Source: a virus. Taken from it: DNA of 25,418 nt. A program made the position numbers and the translations under genes. Location of the stretch: the IMG/VR virus record IMGVR_UViG_3300017739_002723, positions 1-25,418 of that record, one strand, 5' to 3'. Under the pieces are notes generated by a model. The model was not told the DNA's origin, ran no database searches, and saw only the letters and a list, made by a program, of their open reading frames with translations. The stretch's first letter is position 1. Every line of letters starts with the position of its first letter. Shown here one piece after another: positions 5,094 through 11,121 of the stretch.

Positions 5094-7071
5094 CGCTGAA
5101 ACTCAAGTAACTAATCCAGGACATAGTACTGTGCGCGACGATTCTTTTGTCGAAGTGCCTCTCCAATTCGTATTTCCTTTTTTTGGGGAAGAATTTTCTA
5201 CTAGTTATATGTTTACAAATGGTGTTGTCGGGTTCCAAGATCCTACACAACAAGGTGTGCAGTCGCACTGGTGTTGTCAAGGCAGGGATTTAGAAGCACT
5301 CGCAGAAGCAGGAGTAGATATTAGTCAGTATTCTTTTGTTATCGCACCTCTTTGGACTGACCTCATTGATCTACGTGTCGATGCTGATGGCGATGGTCAA
5401 GTAGATAGCGGTTTATTTACAGACGGTGATAGCACGCAAATGACTTATATTTGGAGAAACCTAGCTGAATATCGTAATGCTACTAAGCTAAATACTTTTG
5501 AATTACAAATCAAACCTGACGGAACCTATGACATAGATTATACAGGTATCGATATTATAAATCACGCAATTACCTCTGGAGTAGCTGGTGACTTAACAGG
5601 CGCTCACTTGTTAGCCGATCCATCAACAGCAGAAGGATTCACTCAGTATTTTTATTCAAGTGGTTTTACAGGTGTTTTAAATGGGTACAATAATAACTTA
5701 GAAATATTGTGTGTAACTAACCCTCTGTATGATCCTCAGTGTCCTGGCTACGCAGCTGCCTATGCTCAGTATCTATTTGAGCAACAATGTTCTGCAAACC
5801 CTTTGTACGATTCGACTTGTTCAGGATATGCAAACGCTTATTATGAGCAACAATGTACCCTTAATCCGTTGTATGATAGCGGTTGTTCTGGCTATACTCA
5901 AGCATTCTATAATCAACAATGCTCTTTAGATCCTTTATATGATTCTGGTTGTCCTGGCTATGCTCAGGCCTATTTAGATCAACAATGCTCTTTAGACCCT
6001 TTATATGATACTTCTTGCTATGGTTATGCTCAGGCCTATTTAGATCAACAGTGTTCTTTAGACCCTTTATATGATATCTCTTGTCCTGGATATGACACGG
6101 CTTATTTTAATCAACAGTGTACCTTAGATGCTACTTATAATCCACAGTGTCCAGATTATTACATGGCTATGTGCGAAGAAGATCCGCTTTATGATATGGG
6201 CTGTATTGGTTATGATACTGCTAATTTTGAGTATCAGTGCTCACTAGATTCTCAATATGATCAAAATTGTGTTGGTTACGTAAACCTTAGCAATGACGGA
6301 GATTTTATTGAAATTTTTGATCCAGTTATTGAGGATATTTTAGAAGAAGAGTATAATGAAAATAATTACATAACTGAACAAACTGTCCCAAGTTTTGTTA
6401 CTGAGTTCTTTGAAGAAGCTTTTGATGTTGATATAATATATTCAGAAAGAGATACTTTTGAAGAGGCTCTTGAGCTTGATTTAGAGTCTGAACTATCAGA
6501 GCTTGATGAAAATTCTTTTGAAAGAGAAGTTTTAGAAGAAGAGCCAGAACTTACTGAAGATGTTGAAGATCCTAGGGGGGATCAAATTCCAGAGAACGAT
6601 GACATAACGGGAGAAAGTGATGCTGCTGAAACGAATGATGGACAAGCAAAAACAGAGGATGACATCGAAAACGAAATCACATCGTTGGAGAAGACCGCTG
6701 ACAGCGAAGGGAAGTCAGAGCAAATGGAGAAGCCAGAGACAAAGGTACAAGAGTCCAGTAGTGATGTTCGGCCCGACGCGGATAGTTCAAGAAGAAATAA
6801 GTTAAAAATGCTTATTGCGGCTAAAGCTAATCAAGCTACTAAAGAACTTGAAGAAGCCGTTACATTAGAACAACAGATGAACATCCAAAAAAGAATTCTA
6901 GCACTTATTAGCTTTGTGCCAGACTTTAAGGATGAATATACAGAGAAAGAAGTAACTCAGGTGAATTTTTATCCCCCAAAACCTGTGGTTGATCATGCGT
7001 ATGCACGCTGGTTTTTAAATGATCCAACTTTTGGCGCGATGGAGGATTTACAATATCCTAGTTTGAGATAG
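5020..7071 (+). CDS. Large secreted protein: NIDO-like N-terminal domain, nine Cys repeats, acidic stalk
   Basis: The ATG at 5020 is preferred to the longer frame from 4942 because it begins a good signal peptide (MFKNVMQRLLLAVFLSV..., cleavage near S-N-A) with GGAG 10 nt upstream. The 683-residue protein has four parts. Residues 28-230 resemble the nidogen/NIDO-type fold (F-F-G-x-x-F near the start, then F-V-I-A-P-L-W-T-D, a Y-I-W-R-N-L strand, F-E-L-Q-I and Y-D-I-D-Y-T-G). Residues 231-420 contain nine tandem repeats of mostly 22 residues, each like C-S-L-D-P-L-Y-D-x-x-C-P-G-Y-A-x-A-Y-x-x-Q-Q. Residues 430-600 form a Glu/Asp-rich stalk. The C-terminal 80 residues are basic and helical, then end YPSLR. 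It may be a virion surface, adhesion or envelope protein. Paired Cys in each repeat suggest a disulfide-braced rod outside the cytoplasm. Confidence 0.75.
   Translation: MFKNVMQRLLLAVFLSVCYYSSSSNAETQVTNPGHSTVRDDSFVEVPLQFVFPFFGEEFSTSYMFTNGVVGFQDPTQQGVQSHWCCQGRDLEALAEAGVDISQYSFVIAPLWTDLIDLRVDADGDGQVDSGLFTDGDSTQMTYIWRNLAEYRNATKLNTFELQIKPDGTYDIDYTGIDIINHAITSGVAGDLTGAHLLADPSTAEGFTQYFYSSGFTGVLNGYNNNLEILCVTNPLYDPQCPGYAAAYAQYLFEQQCSANPLYDSTCSGYANAYYEQQCTLNPLYDSGCSGYTQAFYNQQCSLDPLYDSGCPGYAQAYLDQQCSLDPLYDTSCYGYAQAYLDQQCSLDPLYDISCPGYDTAYFNQQCTLDATYNPQCPDYYMAMCEEDPLYDMGCIGYDTANFEYQCSLDSQYDQNCVGYVNLSNDGDFIEIFDPVIEDILEEEYNENNYITEQTVPSFVTEFFEEAFDVDIIYSERDTFEEALELDLESELSELDENSFEREVLEEEPELTEDVEDPRGDQIPENDDITGESDAAETNDGQAKTEDDIENEITSLEKTADSEGKSEQMEKPETKVQESSSDVRPDADSSRRNKLKMLIAAKANQATKELEEAVTLEQQMNIQKRILALISFVPDFKDEYTEKEVTQVNFYPPKPVVDHAYARWFLNDPTFGAMEDLQYPSLR
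5710..6291 (+). repeat. Tandem ~66-bp coding repeats (nine units)
   Basis: The units begin at Cys codons near 5710, 5788, 5854, 5920, 5986, 6052, 6118, 6172 and 6238, mostly 66 bp apart; the first gap is 78 bp and one unit is 54 bp. Each encodes C-x-x-D/N-P-L-Y-D-x-x-C-x-G-Y-x-x-A-Y. The units at 5920-6118 are close to identical at DNA level over long runs, indicating recent duplication, while outer units are diverged. Copy number probably varies among relatives. Confidence 0.85.
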
Positions 7072-7073
7072 AT

Positions 7074-7556
7074 ATGGACCCAGTTAGTGCTTTAGCAACT
7101 GCCACAGCTGCTTTTAATGTGCTTAAAAAAGGTTTTCAGATCGGTAGAGATATCGAATCCATGGCCGGTGATCTTGGCCGCTGGATGAGTGCTATGTCTG
7201 ATTTATCAGAAGCAGAAAAACAAGCAAAGAATCCACCAATCTTTAAAAAATTAGTATTTTCAGGATCAGTTGAACAAGAAGCTATGCAAATATTTGCTGC
7301 TAAAAAGAAAGCAGAAGATATGCGTTACGAGCTTAAGCAATTTATTGGTCTATCTATGGGATCGAGCAAGTGGGATGAGCTTGTTCGTATGGAAGGGCAG
7401 ATACGCAAAGACCGTCAAGAGACTATTTATAAACAAGCACAACGAAGACGTGCGTTTTTGGAAGTTGTTGGTGTAATACTTTTAGTTGGGCTCTTTTCCC
7501 TTGTAGTGATAGGACTAGTATGGTTTATATATGCGGCTAAAAATGGACTTCTCTAA
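7074..7556 (+). CDS. Membrane-anchored helical phage protein, unknown function
   Basis: This 160-residue protein begins 2 nt after the previous stop. It is mostly helical: an Ala-rich N-terminus (MDPVSALATATAAFNVLKKG), a middle part with PPIFKKLVFSGSVEQEAMQIF (about 54-74), a charged helix rich in K/R/E/Q, and a C-terminal membrane segment (about 129-154). It would be a tail-anchored inner-membrane protein with a cytoplasmic domain. It resembles, in my memory, conserved hypothetical proteins of marine T4-like phages, but I cannot name a family. Its place in a block of small membrane proteins suggests a host-envelope or virion-assembly role (inference). Confidence 0.75.
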   Translation: MDPVSALATATAAFNVLKKGFQIGRDIESMAGDLGRWMSAMSDLSEAEKQAKNPPIFKKLVFSGSVEQEAMQIFAAKKKAEDMRYELKQFIGLSMGSSKWDELVRMEGQIRKDRQETIYKQAQRRRAFLEVVGVILLVGLFSLVVIGLVWFIYAAKNGLL

Positions 7557-7783
7557 TGGTACACATTTTTATGTTAGTCGTTATTTTAGGAACAGGAGAG
7601 TTTCGTAAAGAACTACCCAATCCTATGTATTTTTATGATATAAATAAATGTTTGTATTTTGCTAAGAAAATACCTACACAATATGGTAATTATGGTTTAA
7701 GTATGTACATAGATCCAAAAGATAGGATCACAGCTTACTGTAAACCAATTTATTCACAAGACTTTGAGGGGATATACGAATGA
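7556..7783 (+). CDS. Small protein, unknown function
   Basis: This 75-residue protein overlaps the upstream stop by one base (TAATG), so translation is probably coupled. The N-terminus MVHIFMLVVILG is hydrophobic but short (about 12 residues), followed by a Tyr-rich domain with two Cys (about 31 and 61) that could pair if exported. No motif is recognised. Coding is supported by its fit between neighbours with 1-4 nt overlaps on both sides. Confidence 0.6.
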   Translation: MVHIFMLVVILGTGEFRKELPNPMYFYDINKCLYFAKKIPTQYGNYGLSMYIDPKDRITAYCKPIYSQDFEGIYE

Positions 7784-7974
7784 TTTGGGGTTTTACTATC
7801 ACTATATTAGTGTTAATTAGTTTGCTTTTTGTTGTTGCTGGTTTCTACGATTTTGAAGTAGAAGAACCAGAGGTTTCAGATGCCGAACATAAAACCTACG
7901 AACTAAAGGAGAGATATAAATGGCTGAAATCGAATATGAGGGGATCAAACTTGGAGGATCAAAACTCCTCTTAG
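7780..7974 (+). CDS. Small single-pass membrane protein, unknown function
   Basis: This 64-residue protein overlaps the upstream gene by 4 nt (ATGA). It has one N-terminal membrane segment (about 3-22), then an acidic linker (FEVEEPEVSDAEH) and a short charged helix. The last 55 nt overlap the next gene, whose ribosome-binding site AAGGAGA lies inside it. The size and topology are common among phage lysis and superinfection-exclusion proteins, but nothing assigns a function. Confidence 0.6.
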   Translation: MIWGFTITILVLISLLFVVAGFYDFEVEEPEVSDAEHKTYELKERYKWLKSNMRGSNLEDQNSS

Positions 7975-8531
7975 TAATTCCTTTACTTGGTACAATCGGC
8001 GGCGGTCTATGGGCCGGTTTTGAATTTTATAAAGACTACATGGATATGAAAGAGCAGATTCAAAACTATGTAGCACCTGATTTAGGAGATATTAGAAAAG
8101 ATGTTGCCGTTATGAGAGAGCACCAAAACACGGTTGAGTCTCATATGGAGTTCGTTGAAAAAGAATTAGGTTTATTCAAAGATGAATTTTCAAATGTACG
8201 TATAGGACAACAAGATAACACGGATTATTTAAGAGACACAAAGCATGATCTCAAAGAAGAAATGGTACGTATTGAAAAGTATCTTGATCGGGTTGAAGAC
8301 GAGATTGACGAACTTGAATTAGAAATGGAAGTAACCCTTGATAGTTCAGATGAAATAGCTAGTAAAAATAGAGATTATGTGAGAGAGTTTGTTGATGATA
8401 CAGATAAGCGCTATGATGATAAAATTAGTGGATTAGAAGGATATGTCAAACGCGAACTAGAAAATCTTGAGGATCGTTTAAATAGTAAACTTACTAAAGC
8501 ATTAGACAATCCTCTAGCGAATAGAGATTGA
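7920..8531 (+). CDS. Membrane-anchored coiled-coil protein, unknown function
   Basis: This 203-residue protein has AAGGAGA about 7 nt before the ATG. After a short charged start it has one Gly-rich membrane segment (about 16-35), then a long, strongly charged coiled coil from about 45 to the C-terminus, rich in E, D, K and L with clear heptads (for example VRIEKYLDRVEDEIDELELE). The predicted form is an anchored rod projecting from the membrane. It resembles an i-spanin in topology but is longer and has no embedded lipoprotein gene. It may scaffold neighbouring small membrane proteins (inference). Confidence 0.72.
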   Translation: MAEIEYEGIKLGGSKLLLVIPLLGTIGGGLWAGFEFYKDYMDMKEQIQNYVAPDLGDIRKDVAVMREHQNTVESHMEFVEKELGLFKDEFSNVRIGQQDNTDYLRDTKHDLKEEMVRIEKYLDRVEDEIDELELEMEVTLDSSDEIASKNRDYVREFVDDTDKRYDDKISGLEGYVKRELENLEDRLNSKLTKALDNPLANRD

Positions 8532-8532
8532 T

Positions 8533-8820
8533 ATGTGGTTTTGGTTAATTTCATCTATAGCTGGATCAATTATTGGAGCTGCGTCAGAGTCGTGGTTCCG
8601 AGATACTAAATTAGGAGTTTGGTTTTATGCTAAATTGGATTCGCTCTATACTTGGGCGACAAAAAGATACGGGTTTAAAATGCTCACAGACGAAAAGAAA
8701 AGAATGGCAAAGTTCCCCGAACTTACCAAACAGCTCAGAAGTCTCGAAGCTCGTATTAGACTACTCGAAGAGCAAAAAAATGACAGAAACTCAGCTAATG
8801 GATATCAGGACGCGTTTTAA
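8533..8820 (+). CDS. Small membrane protein with C-terminal coiled coil, unknown function
   Basis: This 95-residue protein starts 1 nt after the upstream stop. It has a hydrophobic, Ser/Gly/Ala-rich N-terminus (WFWLISSIAGSIIGAAS), an aromatic amphipathic part (FRDTKLGVWFYAKL) and a C-terminal heptad-rich helix (LTKQLRSLEARIRLLEEQ). It fits a small inner-membrane protein that oligomerises through the helix, possibly with the coiled-coil protein before it. No family is recognised. Confidence 0.62.
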   Translation: MWFWLISSIAGSIIGAASESWFRDTKLGVWFYAKLDSLYTWATKRYGFKMLTDEKKRMAKFPELTKQLRSLEARIRLLEEQKNDRNSANGYQDAF

Positions 8821-8857
8821 TACATGGGAAAAAGACGGTCGTGAAGTTGATTTCTAA
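8780..8857 (+). CDS. Tiny ORF (25 residues), possible small gene
   Basis: The ATG at 8780 opens a 25-codon frame that overlaps the end of the previous gene by 41 nt and stops 9 nt before the next. It encodes a peptide beginning MTETQLMDIRTRF and ending KDGREVDF, with balanced charge and helical character. Purine-rich sequence (GAAGAGC) about 8 nt upstream could serve as ribosome-binding site. It fills what would otherwise be a gap in a tightly packed operon, which is the main support. Confidence 0.45.
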   Translation: MTETQLMDIRTRFNTWEKDGREVDF

Positions 8858-8866
8858 GGAGAGAAT

Positions 8867-9193
8867 ATGGCTAATAAAGTTTTAACATCTGATAGCGTGC
8901 TTAATGAAGCAGATTTAGATGGGGACGGAATCGTCTCTAATGATGAACTTAACAAACATGAGAGAATATTGAGAATAGAGAACGAAGACAAAAAAGAAGA
9001 TGCCCAACGTAATATGGCTTGGTTTGCGCTTTTTGGGATGTTATTGTATCCTTTTGCCGTAGTGCTTGCTACCTGGATGGGTTTATCAGGAGCCTCTGAT
9101 ATTTTAGGGGATATGGCTCCTACCTACTTTGTATCAGTTGCAGCCTTAGTTGCTGCATACTATGGTAAAGAGGCGTATGTAAAAGGCAAATAA
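8867..9193 (+). CDS. EF-hand-containing small membrane protein (holin-like topology)
   Basis: This 108-residue protein has AAGGAG just before its ATG. Residues 15-28 contain a canonical EF-hand calcium-binding loop (D-L-D-G-D-G-I-V-S-N-D-E-L; the DxDxDG pattern, with Glu at position 12). A charged helix follows (about 29-46), then two membrane segments (about 50-70 and 84-102) and a short basic tail. Two membrane segments and small size allow a holin or membrane-sensor role, and the gene ends the envelope block that began with the spanins. Calcium-controlled membrane function is an inference. EF-hands of this kind also occur in dockerin-like modules. Confidence 0.72.
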   Translation: MANKVLTSDSVLNEADLDGDGIVSNDELNKHERILRIENEDKKEDAQRNMAWFALFGMLLYPFAVVLATWMGLSGASDILGDMAPTYFVSVAALVAAYYGKEAYVKGK

Positions 9194-9196
9194 TAG

Positions 9197-9225
9197 TTGC
9201 TCTATAGTCCTTTGTTTTATATAAT
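9197..9225 (+). promoter_or_regulatory. Sigma70-like promoter before uvdE
   Basis: -35 TTGCTC at 9197-9202, a 17-bp spacer and a perfect -10 TATAAT at 9220-9225. Transcription would start near 9232, about 18 nt before the ATG, leaving room for GGAG at 9241-9244. Confidence 0.6.
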
Positions 9226-9249
9226 GAATCTATAACTTACGGAGTATTT

Positions 9250-10326
9250 ATGGAATATTTTAACAAACAAAGTACTGACTGGCGTATTGCTCAGTGTTGT
9301 CAATGGCACGACAAAGCCCTTGCTAAACGATACAACATGGGCACCACCACTAAAACTTACGCCTTAAAAGAAGGTGGCAAAGAACGAGTTCAATCTAAAG
9401 CGTTATCTAATTGTAATAAATTAGTTGATGCTTTAGAGAACTATTTTCCACATCAACCAAAGAATCTTAGAGCATTTAGGATCTCTTCTGAATTGTTTCC
9501 TTGTTATACTTTAGAATTTACTAATGATTGGTATGATGAGATAAGAGATGAAATTAAAGATATATTATCTAGAGCTGGTAAAGCAGCTAAAGAACACAGC
9601 ATTAGATTATCTGTTCACCCTGGTCAATATACAGTGTTAGCATCTAATAAACCAGACGTCGTTGAGAAATCTATTGAAGACTTAGAATATCATGCCCTTT
9701 ATGGTGACTACATGGGTCTTCCTGCTGAAGAATTTTCTATGAATATTCATTTACAAGGACTCTATGGAGGAAAACACGAAGATGGTATTAAACGGTTCGC
9801 CACCCACTTCCCATACTTATCCGATTATGCCCAAGGCTGCTTATCCGTCGAGAACGAAGATAAGCCCAACGGCTATGACATCCGCCACACACTTGAACTT
9901 GCCCAGCGTATCCCCATTCGCTGCACGCTTGACACTCACCACTATGCCTGCCACCGAATGGTTGAAACGGATAAGGTTAAAGTTGGAGATAAAACGGTCA
10001 ACCGCAAAGTGCGTGATGTCGTACACATCACAGCAAACTCCGATTACTTCAAAGAAGCCGTTAAGTCATGGAGAGGCGTCAGACCTCTTTTTCACAAAGC
10101 GCAATCTTTTCCGCCAGAAATACAAGATTACTGGATGAAACCAAATGCCCACTCTCAAACTTACTGGGACGAAGATTTAATGGCAAACCATGTTCCCATG
10201 TTAGAGTATGCTGATTTTGATATTGAAGCTAAATTTAAGGAAGTTGCAGTCCAAGGTTTTTACAAGTTTATTAAACAAGAAGAGCAATACTCTGGTGAGG
10301 ATATTGTACTTAAGAGGGCTGCATGA
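9250..10326 (+). CDS. uvdE: UV DNA damage endonuclease (UvdE/UVDE)
   Basis: This 358-residue protein is a full-length UVDE-family TIM-barrel nuclease. It nicks DNA 5' of UV photoproducts (cyclobutane dimers and 6-4 products), starting excision repair. Recognisable elements are RISSELFP (77-84), LSVHPGQY (120-127, metal ligand H123), MNIHLQG (164-170, H167), LSVENED (198-204, E201) and TLDTHHYACH (226-235, D228 and H230/H231). All are metal-site regions of the family. It has its own promoter and a good ribosome-binding site (GGAG at 9241). A segment of roughly 9780-10080 (residues about 177-277) is visibly richer in G+C and in C-ending codons than the rest, as if the gene were mosaic. The stop overlaps the next start by 4 nt (ATGA). 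Confidence 0.92.
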   Translation: MEYFNKQSTDWRIAQCCQWHDKALAKRYNMGTTTKTYALKEGGKERVQSKALSNCNKLVDALENYFPHQPKNLRAFRISSELFPCYTLEFTNDWYDEIRDEIKDILSRAGKAAKEHSIRLSVHPGQYTVLASNKPDVVEKSIEDLEYHALYGDYMGLPAEEFSMNIHLQGLYGGKHEDGIKRFATHFPYLSDYAQGCLSVENEDKPNGYDIRHTLELAQRIPIRCTLDTHHYACHRMVETDKVKVGDKTVNRKVRDVVHITANSDYFKEAVKSWRGVRPLFHKAQSFPPEIQDYWMKPNAHSQTYWDEDLMANHVPMLEYADFDIEAKFKEVAVQGFYKFIKQEEQYSGEDIVLKRAA

Positions 10327-10670
10327 GTCATGAAGTAGTTCTTTTTAAGGAGAATAATATTTCTAATTATGTGAGGTTAGTTGAAGAGGATATTACTCTC
10401 TTAGATAGAGATGATGTCAAAAAAAGACTACCTGATATTTTAGGAAGGGCTTTAGCTCGTAGTTGGATTGACCCTGATTATAAAAAATCTCTTAACTTTG
10501 ATGTTAAAGAAACTCTTGCAAAAGGTGGTGTTTTAATTCCTGAAGAATATGAATGTGTCTATGAAACCTCTACAGGTCAGAGAGCAAAAATTGTAGTATA
10601 CGAAAAGGCACGAAATAATTTTAAAATAAGAGTTTGTGGACTCTCATTAACAATGGTTGCTACTAGATAG
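10323..10670 (+). CDS. NHLP-like protein (nitrile-hydratase-alpha/leader-peptide-type domain)
   Basis: This 115-residue protein overlaps uvdE by 4 nt. Residues 36-80 resemble the N-terminal helix-strand unit of nitrile hydratase alpha and the NHLP leader peptides of RiPP precursors: L-G-R-A-L-A-R-S-W-I-D-P-D-Y-K-K-S-L, then a spaced D-V-K-E-T-L and G-V-L-I-P-E-E-Y-E-C-V-Y-E-T. This is the pattern A-W-x-D-P-x-F-(K/R)-x-x-L followed by L-x-x-x-G-x-x-I-P-x-G/E-x-x-V-x-V. The C-terminus (about 85-115) is beta-rich and contains one Cys but no obvious core peptide, so a RiPP precursor is not clearly indicated. It may be a stand-alone phage version of this fold. No NHase metal motif (C-x-x-C-S-C) is present. 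Function unknown. Confidence 0.6.
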   Translation: MSHEVVLFKENNISNYVRLVEEDITLLDRDDVKKRLPDILGRALARSWIDPDYKKSLNFDVKETLAKGGVLIPEEYECVYETSTGQRAKIVVYEKARNNFKIRVCGLSLTMVATR

Positions 10671-10678
10671 GAGAAGTC

Positions 10679-10864
10679 ATGCAAGAAGGACCATTTAAAA
10701 CAGCGATTGAGGCGTCAGCTGATAACGTTATTAAACAAGAATTTGTTACTTACTATGTAAATGCAGAAGGCGCTACTGCTAAAAGAACAGCAGAGCGTAG
10801 GTTTTTTAACGATGATTACGTTGATTCAAGTAGTACTGAGATTCTAGTTTTAGCAGAAAATTAA
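10679..10864 (+). CDS. Small protein, unknown function
   Basis: This 61-residue protein has TAGGAGA 6-8 nt before its ATG. It is soluble and mixed alpha/beta (for example IKQEFVTYYVNAEGATAKRTAERRFF), with no motif that I recognise. Tight spacing after the NHLP-like gene puts it in the same transcript, while a strong promoter immediately downstream starts a new unit. Confidence 0.65.
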   Translation: MQEGPFKTAIEASADNVIKQEFVTYYVNAEGATAKRTAERRFFNDDYVDSSSTEILVLAEN

Positions 10865-10865
10865 A

Positions 10866-10893
10866 TTGACACAGACTTTACACTATGTATAAT
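10866..10893 (+). promoter_or_regulatory. Consensus sigma70 promoter before the RRP/DWCA repeat gene
   Basis: A perfect -35 TTGACA at 10866-10871 and perfect -10 TATAAT at 10888-10893 are separated by 16 bp. Transcription would start about 10900, on the ATG of the next gene. It is the best sigma70 match in the window and probably acts early, using unmodified host polymerase. Confidence 0.8.
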
Positions 10894-10899
10894 ATTTGT

Positions 10900-11121
10900 A
10901 TGGCTGTAAGAAAATTAATTAAATCATCAACCGGCGAACGCGCATGGAAATCTATGAGTTCTTCCGTCAAGCGAAGACCTCATCAGGATTGGTGTGCGTT
11001 TTATACTCCTATGGGTCGTATGGTTACTAAACCAGCAGGGCGGCGTCCTCGCAATATGCATCCAGAGGATTGGTGCGCAGACAAGACCCCCTTCAAAGGT
11101 AAGGTACTAAGGAGTTATTGA
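10900..11121 (+). CDS. Small basic protein with duplicated RRP/DWCA motif, probably leaderless
   Basis: The frame is open from an ATG at 10885, but that ATG lies inside the promoter, so the ATG at 10900 (MAVRKL...) is taken; this gives 73 residues. The protein contains two similar units, RRPHQDWCAFYTPMGR (25-40) and RRPRNMHPEDWCADKTPFKG (48-67), each with R-R-P, then D-W-C-A and T-P. The pattern suggests a duplicated small motif, possibly binding metal or nucleic acid; only two Cys are present. Expected transcription start coincides with the ATG, so translation should be leaderless. The stop overlaps the next ATG (TGATG). With a consensus early promoter it could be a host-takeover protein (inference). 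Confidence 0.65.
   Translation: MAVRKLIKSSTGERAWKSMSSSVKRRPHQDWCAFYTPMGRMVTKPAGRRPRNMHPEDWCADKTPFKGKVLRSY

Noticed and set aside
5710-6291. Regular ~66-bp repeats that could suggest a CRISPR array
   Set aside because: They are contiguous with no spacers, in frame within one gene, and encode a Cys-repeat protein.
6617-6805. Overlapping basic frame within the acidic stalk
   Set aside because: It is the expected +1 shadow of Glu/Asp-rich GA-rich codons, with no ribosome-binding site.
9764-10138. Second + frame open across the GC-richer part of uvdE
   Set aside because: The openness follows from the local composition shift; the uvdE frame contains all catalytic residues.
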